Source of the DNA: Acanthamoeba castellanii str. Neff | Taxonomy: Eukaryota; Discosea; Longamoebia; Acanthamoebidae | Length of the DNA stretch: 61,151 nucleotides | Reading direction: 5' to 3' | Assembly (NCBI RefSeq): GCF_000313135.1 | Contig: NW_004457262.1 | Span: 46,431-107,581 of the forward strand | Shown: positions 12,301 through 22,365 of the stretch, in pieces | How the letters are laid out: each line of letters begins with the position of its first letter | Numbering within the stretch: position 1 is the first letter of the stretch | Notes under the pieces: model-generated | The model's database searches: none | What the model was told of the DNA's origin: nothing | Seen by the model: only the letters and a program-made list of their open reading frames with translations | Translations under genes and position numbers: made by a program

Positions 12301-15250
12301 CTATTGCTGGCGCCGTCAGTACGGCGCCCCGTCCCCAATTTGTGTTGGTCACGTCCGCCGCCGTCTCGTGGTCGCTGACCTCTCTCCAATCTGTTTTCTA
12401 CAGCGACCCTCTCGTCTCTGGAGCAGCTTCCCGAGGACCACCCGGTGCTTCACTTCCTGGACAAGATCCCAACGCTCATCACCAATTCCATCAACCCGAA
12501 CGAGGTCGCGCTGGCCATTGCGCAGAAGATCTTCAAGCGCATGTACGAGAAGATCGAATACGACCTGCAGATCGATACGCACATCGCCATCCTGGAGCAC
12601 ATCCGCGATGTGTGCAAGAAGGTCGTCAAGGAGCTGACCAACTGGATCATCTACTCCGATGCCGACGTACGTCCTACTACTCTGTCTTCTCGACCCACTT
12701 GATCGGGGCTGACGCTTTGTTGCTTCCCGCCATGCAGAGGAAGTTCCACCGCATCATCACCATCGGGCTTATCAACTCGCGGCTGCTCAAGGCGACCGAC
12801 TTTGACGTCCACCTCTCGAAGAAGATGGACAGCGGGCGCAGCAAGCAGGCTGTGGACTTTGCCATCCTGGTGCTGCAGAAGTGCATGGTGGAGCCCAAGG
12901 AGCCCACCGTTACCGCCTCCGAGTTCTTCAACACCCTCGAAGTGCTCACCAAGATCGCCCAGCGTGGCGCCGGACCTGAAGGGTACACACACACCGCACA
13001 CCGCACAATGCCTTGTCCTCTTTTCCCTGCATCGCGCTAACTCTCCTTGTTATGTGTGCAGGCTTATGGAGCTCATCACTCAAGCCAAGAGTGTGACCAA
13101 GGCCTCGGCCGAGAAGCTCCGTTCGCCGCGCAAGCTGGCTCGCTCCAGGGACGCGTCGGAGGCCGCCCTCTCGGCTTCCTCCCAGCAGGCCGCCATGCTG
13201 CCCGGCATGCAGGCGCCTGAGATTCGCGACCCCATGTACGAGCAGGTCAGACAGCTGTGGGAGGAGTGGAAGCACATCTACTACCAGCCCAACCAGAGCG
13301 ACAAGGTCTTCTCCACCTACCTCACCCAGCTTCAGCACAAGTACGTTCTCCACCTCCGCCTCCGCCCCCTCATTAACTTCCACTTCAACGAACGAACGCG
13401 GACATACTCACCGGTGTTGCTTCCCAGCGTGCTGCAAAGCGAGGACCAGGGCGTGGTCAAGAGCTTCTTCCGGGTGTGCACCATTCTGGCGATCGAGCAG
13501 AGCTTCAACCCCACCATCGGCACCACGCCTCAGTCGCAACCCGTCAACACATCGGTCCTCCCCGGTCAGCTCAGCTACAGGTCGGTCGACGCGTTCAGCA
13601 AGCTGGTAGTCTTCCTGTACAAGTTCTCGCCCGAGGGCCTGGCCAACGCGAACGGTACCAAGCTGAACCTCCTGAACAAGGTCCTCGACACCGTGGTACG
13701 CGTGCTCGTCAAGAACTACGACACCAAGCGCACCAAGTTCAACCAGAGGCCCTTCTACCGGCTCTTCGCCTCGCTCCTGATCGACCTCAACTCGTTGACC
13801 GCTGAGACGGACCCCGCCCACCTCCAGGTACGACCAACAGAACTCCTTTGAGTTGGAGATGGCTGTGTTGCTAACATTGTTGGGCGCTCATGTCAGGTGT
13901 TGATGGCCTTTAGCAACTGCTTCATGATCCTGTCGCCCATTCGAGTGCCCGGCTTCTGCTTCGCCTGGCTCGAGCTCGTGTCCCACAGCCAGTTCATGCC
14001 CAAGCTGCTCCTGTTCAAGTCGCAAAGCGTACGTCGTTTTGTGCCACACGTCAAACGAAGAGAGAAGAGTCGCCGCTCACTCACGCTCGTTCATCTTGTC
14101 GCGACACAACAGGGCTGGCCGGTGTTCCAGCAGCTGCTGGTGGAGCTGTTCAAGTTCTTGGAGCCCTATCTGGTGAATGTGGAGCTGAACGAGCCCATCC
14201 GTCTGCTCTACAAGGGCACCCTCCGAGTGCTCCTGGTGCTGCTTCACGACTTCCCCGAGTTCCTGTGCGACTACCACTTCAGCTTCTGCGACGTCATCCC
14301 GCCCACCTGCATCCAGATGAGGAACCTCATTCTCTCCGCCTTCCCGCGTAACATGCGTCTGCCCGGTACGCCTCCTCTCCCTTTCTACTTAGTACTTTAT
14401 GTTATGTGTGCCGTATCGTGCCGTGTGCGTAGCGGAGGAGTTGGCACTGACATTGATTGTTGTAACTCCTCCGCTGCGCACAGACCCGTTCACGCCCAAC
14501 CTGAAGGTGGACCTGCTGCCGGAGATCAGCCAGCCGCCGAGGATCCTGTCCAAGTACACGGCCGCCCTCACGGCCAACAAGACCTTCAAGCAGGAGGTGG
14601 ACAACTACCTGAAGACCGGCCAGCCCTACACGTTCCTCCTCGAGCTGCGTTCCAAGCTCTTCCTTCCGCAGGGCCAGGCGCTCGTGGGCGGCACTCGCTA
14701 CAACGTGCCCCTGATCAACGCGCTCGTACTCTACGTCGGCGCCCAGGCCGTGGCCCAGCTCCACCCAACCACTTCGCAGCCGCCCGCGCCCATCAACCAG
14801 TCGGCCCCGATGAACATCTTCCAGCACCTGGCGCTCGACCTCGACACCGAGGGCCGCTACCTGTTCCTCAACGCCATCGCCAACCAGCTGCGCTACCCGA
14901 ACAACCACACCCACTACTTCACGTCGGTGCTGCTCTACCTGTTCGCCGAGGCCAACCAGGGACAGGGTCAAGGCCAGGGCCAGGGCGAGCAGTCGAGCCA
15001 GGAGATCATCCAGGAGCAGATCACCCGCGTGCTCCTCGAGCGGCTCATCGTCAACCGGCCGCACCCGTGGGGCCTGCTCATCACCTTCATCGAGCTCATC
15101 AAGAACCCGCGCTACAACTTCTGGAGCCACTCCTTCACCCGCTGCGCCCCCGAGATCGAGCGCCTCTTCGAGTCCGTCGCCCGCTCGTGCATGGGTCCCG
15201 GCCCCGGTGGCGCCCCCAAGAGCGACCGTCCCGGCCTTGTAGATAAGTAA
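6399..15250 (+). CDS. CNOT1: CNOT1, scaffold of the CCR4-NOT deadenylase
   Basis: A very large gene with about 25 introns. The N-terminus [20 protein letters not shown], the early segment [19 protein letters not shown] and the motif [16 protein letters not shown] match Not1. The CAF1-binding MIF4G part is seen in [14 protein letters not shown] and [19 protein letters not shown] (about 10090-10290). The CAF40-binding DUF3819 helix bundle starts at [16 protein letters not shown] (about 11310). The C-terminal Not1 module that docks NOT2/NOT3 runs from about 13900 to the stop, with [14 protein letters not shown] and [24 protein letters not shown]1 is the cytoplasmic platform for deadenylation and translational repression. 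Most introns begin GTAC. It lies head to head with the MKT1-like gene, and a GIGYF gene 28 kb away encodes a likely functional partner. Confidence 0.96.
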
Positions 15251-15321
15251 GCTCCGCTTCGACGGTCAGCTCCTCTACTCTCTTTGCTGCAAATATTACC
15301 CCCCCCCCACGTTTTGTTTTG

Positions 15322-15327
15322 AATAAA
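15322..15327 (+). terminator. Poly(A) signal AATAAA of CNOT1
   Basis: AATAAA lies about 70 bases after the CNOT1 stop, preceded by a C-run and T-rich sequence. Confidence 0.6.
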
Positions 15328-15405
15328 CACCCTTTTCGCACGCTGAGCCCAAAATAATAATAACTGTAATAATAAAAATAATAAAACACACCAAGAAGTT
15401 GCTGA

Positions 15406-15816
15406 ATGACTGAGTACAAGCTCGTGCTGTTGGGCGGCGGCGGTGTGGGATCGTCCTTCCAGGCGTGGATCCTGCTGGTCAAAGAAGACGACAACGTGCC
15501 CATTGTGCTGGTGGGCAACAAGAGCGACCTGGAGCACCTGCGGGTGGTGCCCACGTCGGAGGGCGCCGGTCGGCGTTCGCCTGCAACTACCACGAGACGT
15601 CGGCCAAGTCGAGCATCAACGTTGAGACCTGCTTCTTCGCGCTGGTGCGCGATGATCGGCAAGGCGAACCGGGAGGACAAGGGCTCGAAGGACCGGATCA
15701 AGCTCAAGCAGCAGACTCCCTCTCTCCCTTTGGAGGAAGGGGAAGGGGAAGGGGAAGGGGAAGGGGAAGAGGAAGAGGAAGAGGAAGAGTTGTACGTAAT
15801 CGCGAACAAAAAATGA
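15406..15816 (+). pseudogene. Ras-family GTPase pseudogene, internally deleted and frameshifted
   Basis: The copy opens with MTEYKLVLLGGGGVGSS, the Ras N-terminus and P-loop but without the P-loop Lys. It then jumps directly to WILLVKEDDNVPIVLVGNKS, the G4 region. About 85-90 codons covering switch I, switch II and the G3 motif are missing, and only about a dozen bases separate the two blocks, so no intron can hide them. Near 15570 the frame changes to give AFACNYHETSAKSSINVE (G5 SAK motif). Near 15655 it changes again to GKANREDKGSKDRIKLKQQ. The prenylated Cys at the C-terminus is absent. With two frame changes, a deletion and loss of essential residues this cannot be a working GTPase. An assembly error could explain the frameshifts but not the missing core. 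Confidence 0.85.
15732..15789 (+). repeat. Polypurine GGGGAA/GAGGAA tract
   Basis: About six GGGGAA units run into GAGGAA units, forming an unbroken purine strand of nearly 60 bases at the 3' end of the Ras pseudogene. Confidence 0.85.
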
Positions 15817-15903
15817 ACAGATTATCACACCACACACCCACAACCAACAAATAAAAGTAAAAAGAGAAAACAATAAACAATAAAAACCAAAAACGCTGTA
15901 TTG

Positions 15904-17187
15904 TTAGTCCTCGGTGGGGGTGCCGAGGAGGGCGAGCTTCTCGACGCCTTGGATGCAGAGGGCGAGGCAGGCGTTTTCGACTTTCTTGACGCTACTCTCC
16001 ATGACCCCGATCTTTTGTCGCAGGTCGTTCTTCTTGTCGGTCGTGAGCTGCTGGAAGCCTTCGCGTTGTGCCAACCATGACATGTCAGCTCGCACCCACC
16101 ACCACCGCCACCCTGCGAGAGGAGACGAGGAGGGTACCCTCGTAGATGGCTTGGATGAAGCCGCGGATGGCGTGCGCTTCCTCAACTTCGCCTGCGTTGA
16201 TCGCCCCGATGGCCTTTCGCATGAGCTCTCCCGTAAGATCTGCACACCGCACACGCGCGCAGTAACGCCGGTTAGGGAGTGACCAAGCTTCCCGGCTCAG
16301 GCTCCGAGCTTACCGGCGATGCCCAGCAGGTAGTCCTCGTCGTTGACGAAGAAAGCGACGTGCTGCACGCAACGAGACAAAGGCGTGAGCCACGAAAGAC
16401 CGACACAAGCGCCGCCGCAGCGGCGTGTGCGTACGTTGGGGGTGCCGGCACGGATGACCTCCTCCACCTCCTCGCGGGTGATGAGGGCGGCGTGCTTGAT
16501 GTAGTGGAGGAACGACACCGCTTCGATGAACTCCTGCAGGCCGGGGCTGAAGGCGCGGCGATACCGCCAGTACTCCTGGCCTGCACAATTCATTACAGAC
16601 AACGTCGTAGAACCATCATCGTCAGCAACGACTGTCGTGACTATATGGGGTCGACGTGGGCGCCCCGTGCCTTGGAGCTCGGCCACGATCTTCTCGAGGG
16701 TGGTGAGGATGACAGCGAGGTCGGTGTCGGCCTGCTGGAGGAGAGCCGAGCGTTCGTCATTGCGCTGGAGCAGGAAGATGAGGCGCTTGCTGCCAATCGT
16801 CAGGTCCCGCGACAGCTTGACCAGCCGCTCGTGCCTGTCGTTCTGCGCTCACGCCAATAGAGATGCAAGTAAAATAAATGCAGGTACGGTGTAATGAAAA
16901 GAAAGAAGATAGAATAATGCAGGGGTCGCCTTTCGTACGAGATCGTCGAGTGTGGCAGAGTAGGACTGGAAGAGGGCGAGGATGGGGCTGTCCTTGGGTA
17001 TTTCTCTGCGCGGCTTTTTGTTAGCAGTCTTGGAGGATGCCTCGCCCCCTTCGCCGCTTTCGCTCGATGCACGCGGCCGCCTGCCACCCCGCCCGCCCCT
17101 GCTGCCGCCACGACCTCCGCCCCTGCCCCTTCCTCTGCTTCCTCCCTCCCCACCCATCGGCTGCCCAAGCGCTTCTTCGCCTTCCAT
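15904..17187 (-). CDS. TSNAX: Translin-associated factor X (TRAX), C3PO nuclease subunit
   Basis: Six exons (17187-16939, 16842-16671, 16580-16435, 16362-16314, 16239-16138, 16058-15904) sum to 873 bases and encode 290 residues, the same length as human TRAX. Diagnostic blocks are RHERLVKLSRDLTIGSKRLI, GLQEFIEAVSFLHYIK, YLLGIADLTGELMRKAI and SSVKKVENACLALCIQGVEK. The acidic residues of the TRAX active site (two Glu in QEFIEAV, Asp and Glu in DLTGEL) are present, so it should be a catalytic subunit of the translin-TRAX endoribonuclease. The N-terminal 50 residues are RGG-rich, which is not usual for TRAX and suggests RNA binding. Intron 2 appears to start with GC (see findings). It shares a 180-base promoter with the p32 gene. 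Confidence 0.93.
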
Positions 17188-17367
17188 CTTTATTTTATTT
17201 ATTTTTTATTGCAATTTAAATTAGAAATGATATATCAATATTCCTTTCCTTTTCTCCAAGGATTTCTCACAGTTCTTGGAAAAATGGCTCTCGGGCCAGC
17301 GCGATTGTGCGATCCAATCGCACATCTCACAATCGCCAGACGTTAGCATCACACCAGCCCTCACAGA
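17188..17367. promoter_or_regulatory. Bidirectional promoter region TRAX / p32
   Basis: The 180-base, T/A-rich gap lies between the divergent TRAX and p32 start codons. It contains a short direct repeat around GCGCGATTGTGCGATCC and AATCGCACATCTCAC (about 17300-17335) with the core GCGAT/ATCGC in opposite orientations. Function unknown. Confidence 0.5.
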
Positions 17368-18563
17368 ATGCGTCGCTTTTCTTCGTCCATCGTTGCGTCC
17401 GGAAGGATCGCCTCCTCGTCTGCTCTCGTTAGGACTGCGGTTTTGGGCCAGGGCCGTCTCGCTGCGACCTACGCCACCAAGAAGAGTACATCACCTTCGA
17501 ATTTTTCCCCCATTTCAGTTGCACTCGCCATTTTGTTTCTCCTCTAGTGGTGTTCTTCAACGCCACTCCTCCCACTGACGATTTGGGATTTCTCATCAAA
17601 TTTTGTGATGCGATTCGATCTTCGAAATGACAGGGAATGCGGAGACCGAGCTGCACTCGTACTTCGAGAAGGAGGTAGAGCTTCTCGATCAGGATGAGGA
17701 GGCCAAGACCCAGGATCAGGAGCTCCAGAAGCGCCTCGACGATTGGGCCAAGCGTTTCCATTTCAACGTGAACATGGGGGCGACTGAGATCGTGGCCACC
17801 AAGAAGGATGCCGCCCTCAACGCTGAGTACTCTTGCCCCCTCTTCTTCATCTGCTCCGCGTAACATCTCCGACGGAGTCTCATTATCTGTGCCCTCCTCA
17901 CCGCGATCAACAGCGTCACCGTCAAGATCGACCCCAACATCGAGGAAGCCGACAACTATGGCGACGAGGAAGACGCTGAGGACGAGGAGGGTGAGGAGGG
18001 CGAAGACGCCGAGGAAGCCGAGAAGGCCGAGGGCGAGGAGGGAGACGAGGGAGACGAGGAGGAGGAGGAGCCGGAAGCGGTACTGCCTCCCTCCACCACG
18101 TGCGTGCGTGTGCGGTGTGTGCTCACGCGTGCGATGTGCCGTGCGCGTGTGTCCAGGATGGCTTCGGAAGCGTGCACTTCACCGTCGAGGTGAAGAAGCC
18201 CGAGCAGACGATGCTGCTCTACGGCGTGGTGTCGGAGTCGGCCGTGACGGTGACCGAGGTGGCGCTCCAGGCCGCTGACGGTACCGAGAAGTCGGCCTAC
18301 GATGCCCAGCGCCTCGACGACGAGGGCCAGGAGAAGTTCCGCCTCTACCTCAGCTCTCTCGGCGTCAACGATTCCTTCGTCCCCGCCGCCTACGCTGCCG
18401 CTCACCTCCATGACGAGCATGGTACCCCCCTCACGCGCTATGTTTCTCCCCGCCACCTTCTCAGACACTCATCAACGAACGCGCTGACACTCGTGTGTGT
18501 GTGTGTTGCGTTACAGCTTACCACAAGTGGGTGAAGGATGTGATGGCCTTCACCAAGCAGTAA
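17368..18563 (+). CDS. C1QBP: Mitochondrial p32 / gC1qR / MAM33 family protein
   Basis: Five exons join in frame: 17368-17485, 17634-17826, 17914-18079, 18157-18421 and 18517-18563, giving 262 residues. Exon 1 encodes an Arg/Ser/Ala-rich, acid-free leader (MRRFSSSIVASGRIASSSAL...) typical of a mitochondrial presequence. It is easy to miss because an in-frame ATG at 17626 sits inside the first intron. The mature part begins NAETELHSYFEKEVELL, then VTVKIDPNIEEADNYGDEED, a long acidic Glu/Asp tract, FTVEVKKPEQTMLLYGVV and the C-terminal helix HKWVKDVMAFTKQ. These are the elements of the trimeric acidic p32 fold of the mitochondrial matrix, which supports mitochondrial gene expression. The acidic tract is expanded compared with human p32. 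Confidence 0.9.
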
Positions 18564-19141
18564 GAGTTCCCAGACGTGTGCGGGCCTATCGCCCCCATGT
18601 ACGGCCGCTGCTCTGCCCCAACGAAGAAGCAGCAAACAACAAAAACAGCCCTTCACACCTTTGTCTTTGCCTGCTTCGCTGTTGATTTCTTTTTATTGTT
18701 CTTCGGCTGCCGGGGTCAGTCCCATAATGGCAGGAAGGTACGGAAGAGAGAAGACGACGGAGAGCGAGCGGGTGTAAAACTATTCGCACACAGGTATAAA
18801 GCAGAGGTTGTGGCGATGCGGTGCTGCTCCCCTCTTCCTGAAACCTGTCATAGCCACCAACAGGGGGTTGCAGCAAACCTAGGCTGCCATCGAGGTGCTT
18901 CACGGCGCTTCTGAAATGGCGGCTGTCTCTGCTTCCCACAGACTCAACACCAAACGAACGAATGAAAGAAGAACAACACTCCAAGTTGAAGAGGAGCTGG
19001 CGCATGGAAAAGAATGAACATGTTGGTTGTGATGTGTACAAAGAAAGTTACAAACGATTACACCGTAGTTGTTGTACATGCGGAGGGTACGATGGGAGAA
19101 GGGAGACTATGCAGAGGCTTGCGAACAGCTCGAGAAGGGTG
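18564..19141. other. Convergent intergenic region, no gene seen
   Basis: It holds the 3' ends of p32 (plus) and the BTB gene (minus). Open frames on both strands show no recognisable protein, no tRNA and no repeat. A TTTATT at about 18695 could serve the minus-strand gene but is far from its stop. Confidence 0.5.
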
Positions 19142-21872
19142 TCAGCAGGCGGTGGCGTTGCGTGCGGGGGCGACCAGAGACGTCGTGACGGAGGGCACGA
19201 AGGAGACGACATTGCACACCTCGGCCAGCGATTCCCTGTAGTGGGGCATCCTCTCGAACAGATCGACAAACAGCGCCGACTCCACCACCCTGGCGAAGTG
19301 GCCATTGTAGGTGAACCGAATGTACTCTTGGCACCTGCAGAGAAGACTGGTTCAGCTGCTGAAGAAGACAACGAAAGAGACCATTCGCAGCTGATTGTAC
19401 CGTTTTTCGAGGTGCCACGCAGAGTAGATGTTGGCGATCTCGAGCAGCTTGGCGATGTTGTCCAGGTCGAGGCTGTCGCCAAGGAAGGCCTCGCACTTGG
19501 ACTTGAGCGGGTCGAGGCCGTAGATGTCGGCGGCACGCAGGACGTCCACCACGCACGACTCATCCAGCTCCACGCGTCCCTTGTAGATGAACTCCACGAT
19601 CTTGTGCATCGTGTCAAAGTCCACATCTCGCACCACCAGCCGCTGCAGATCGCCCTTGCCTGCAGCCGCCATGCCCACCCACCACGCTTGAGAAAAGGCA
19701 CTACCTCTCCCGACGGTCACCAATCGACTGGATCTGGGGCGGTACCGTTGCTCTGCGAGTCCTTCTTCCTTCTGATGTGCTTGTGCTCGGGCGGCCCGTC
19801 CCTCTTGCGCTTCTTCTTGAGGTCCTTGGCGCCGGTCGCCTTCTTCTTGGTCGCCTTGGCTTCCTTCTTCTTCCGTTTCTTGGGCTCCTCCTCGTCGTCG
19901 TCCAGTTCCAATCCACCGCCGCTGGCTGCCGTCGACGCGGTCGAGCCGTTGTCCTTCTCCTCGCCGCTCTCCTTGTCGTTGCCCTCCTCGTCGTCGCTCG
20001 CCTCCCACCGGAGGAAGAGCGCCGCAAAGACCTTGCAGCGAGCCGCCAGGATGGCGCGGTGGCAGTAGATCAGCCCTTCGCCGTCGCCTCCACCGGAGCT
20101 GTCGTTGTGCGCCGCCGCAGTGACGTTGCGCGGGCGACGCACGGCCGAGACCTCGCCGACGAGCGTGGTGGTGGAGGAGGGCTCGTGACGCGGGGCGACC
20201 AGAACGAGGTCGGGGAACATCTCCCGCCTGTTGAAGAGCATCCCAAAGTCCTCGAGGTCCTTCTCCATGTGCTCCTTGGCCGCCACGGCGTCCTTGTTGT
20301 GCGTCAGCTGGTCGACGTTGAGGTTCATGTTCTTGCACAGACTCAGCAGCGCCTCGAGCAGGTGCTCGTTCTCTGTGCGCCTGATCACAGGCGACAGAAG
20401 CAGCACTCGCAGCGTCTCCGGCGAGTCGTTCAACGCGAACGTTCTCCTGCGACCACGACACGCACGGCACACAACACGACACGAAGAGACAAATAATGAC
20501 ACACGACAGATTAGTGAGTGCTGTGTGGGGGTTGGGGGGGGGGGCAGGTGGTCACCAGAGGAAGTGGCGCGCCCTCTCGCCGAACTTGGAGGAGAACTGC
20601 TCGAGGCAGAGGATGGCGAGGGTGATGACGGCCCACAGCGGGTCGTTGTGGCCCTGGCGGATGTCCCGCACCAGGCCGAGCAGTGGCACGAAGGGCTGGA
20701 GCGTGCGCCAGGAGTTCTTGATGAGGATCTTGGTGTCTCGGATGCAGTTGCGCAGGAACGTGAACGCTCCGATCTCCTCCAGCAGCGCACTGTCGCACAC
20801 AACACCATCAGCAGCAGCAGCAGCAGCAGAATGCACGATTGAGTGACCCACAGGCTATGAAGAGGGTGAGGCGAGTACCGATTGATGCGATTGTAGGCGA
20901 GATTGCCGATGGTGAGGCAGAGGAGGAATTTGATGCATTCCAATTCGTTGGAGGCGTCCTCTCTCCTGCGAAAGACGCGCTCGCCGACCATGAAGTGCAG
21001 AAACTCTATGACGCCCTTGTTCACCAGCACCCCCTGCCAAGCACCACCGTTTCCATTGTCATTGCCGTTGCCATTACATCAATCAGTGCCCACCAAGAAC
21101 ACAGAAGACAGGGAGAGAGAGGGGACGGGTACGTGGAGGTCGTTCTTCTTGCCGCTGTCGTAGTGGCTCTCGCACACGTTTTGGATGATGGCGCTCATCG
21201 TCTGGAGAAAGTCCGCCCAATTGGGGTGGCCCTTCTCGTACTTGATCTTGTTGAACGTCAGCATCACCGCATCCACTCCGCCTGGGTTCGCAACCATCGC
21301 CTCCACGTGAGACGACGTTCTGTCTAGCTCGATCGCGAGCAGTGCAACAAAAAAAAAGTGGTGTTAGACGTCGTACCGTAGAGCACCACGAGGGGCTTGT
21401 TCTCCTCGTGCGCGGAGATGGCCCAGACGCACGACAACGCCTCCAAGCATATCAAGTCATCCACCCCTGTTCCCTCGCCGCGCTCCATCGTCAGTAAGTT
21501 CCCTGTGTCGTGGTCTCGGGGGGCGAGGGGGCTACCGGGTTGGTCGCCGTCCCAGGAAGGACGGAAGAGGGCGGCCTGGTGGATGGCGTGCCACGCGGCA
21601 TCGGTGCGTCCGACCGAGACGGCCTTGCGCGTGTCACCCGACACGGCCTCGTGAAGCAGCCGGAACATGTCCAGCCTCCGTGCTTTGTCCGCGTCGGCCA
21701 GGCCCGCGATCACGTCCTCCACCGTAATGGTCACCTCCTCTTCCTGGCTCACGCGACCCCTCGGGTGGTGAGTTTCGGGGGGGGGGAGGTGAGTAGGGAC
21801 GAAAGGGGGTACCACATCGTCGAGGAGGGCCTGGGGTGGGTGGTGGGGGTTGTGTGGAGGGGCGCCGTTCAT
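19142..21872 (-). CDS. Armadillo-like repeat protein with C-terminal BTB/POZ domain
   Basis: About seven exons. The N-terminal half is helical and armadillo-like: FLHFMVGERVFRRRED, ECIKFLLCLTIGNLAYNRIN, TFLRNCIRDTKILIKNSW, LWAVITLAILCLEQFSSKF and LLEALLSLCKNMNLNV. A BTB/POZ domain follows, with IYCHRAILAARCKVFAALF and, after an insertion, RLVVRDVDFDTMHKIVEFIY and YGLDPLKSKCEAFL. The final exon ends SLVAPARNATAC. The insertion inside the BTB fold is about 90 residues, acidic and then Lys-rich with nuclear-localisation-like runs. BTB proteins commonly act as cullin-3 substrate adaptors, and armadillo repeats bind partners, so a ubiquitin-ligase adaptor is a reasonable but unproven role. An alternative upstream ATG lies at about 21992. 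Confidence 0.8.
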
Positions 21873-22365
21873 TGTTGTGACGGCTGGTCGGGGAAGGAAG
21901 GTTAAGATGTTATCTCCCGACGAGCAAAGCTCGCCCAAGGCAAAGGGGCTATGGGGAGTTCGGGCTTTTGGAGGAGAGAGAGAACCAGACATACCAAAGG
22001 ATGAAGAGTTCCCTCGGGGGCCGCCTTCTTACTTCCGCGTTAAGATGGAGGTGGTGGAGTTCACCTGCCCAGACTTGTCAACAGAGGTGCAAAAAGTTTT
22101 GTAACTTTGTTCTCTTGAGGCTTTTGGGAGAAGAGCTCGGGGTCGGTCGCCAGAGGAAGAAGAGCGCTCGAGGTGGGGTCGAAGTTGACCCAACTTCCAG
22201 GGGCTGGGTTGTGTCGAGCGGGGGGGGCGGAAACCAAAAAGCTGCATTCAACTTCGCAGCGCCCCAATAGGAAGTTGAGCCCTGGCGAAAACTCAACGAC
22301 CAACCGCGCCAGGCAAGATAGAAATTGCTGGAGAAAAATATTTTCTTTCAGGCCACAACGTCGTC
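21873..22365. other. Intergenic region with inverted repeats
   Basis: About 490 bases lie between the start of the BTB gene and the 3' end of the methyltransferase gene, both on the minus strand. Its only visible structure is the alternating GAAGTTG/CAACTTC set listed separately. Confidence 0.5.
22181..22277. repeat. Alternating GAAGTTG / CAACTTC inverted repeats
   Basis: GAAGTTG-ACC-CAACTTC forms a near-palindrome at 22181-22197. A second pair, CAACTTC (22249-22255) and GAAGTTG (22271-22277), flanks a 15-base loop. Four copies of one 7-mer in alternating orientation within 100 bases suggest a paired binding site or a hairpin RNA. They lie about 300 bases upstream of the BTB gene. Confidence 0.5.

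Noticed and set aside
11037..12389. A 450-codon open frame on the minus strand
   Set aside because: It is antisense to the conserved DUF3819 part of CNOT1. High GC content leaves long stop-free frames opposite real exons, and its Arg/Gly/Asp-rich composition is typical of such shadows.
18962..20068. A 368-codon plus-strand frame
   Set aside because: It is antisense to the BTB exons and shows no family motif.
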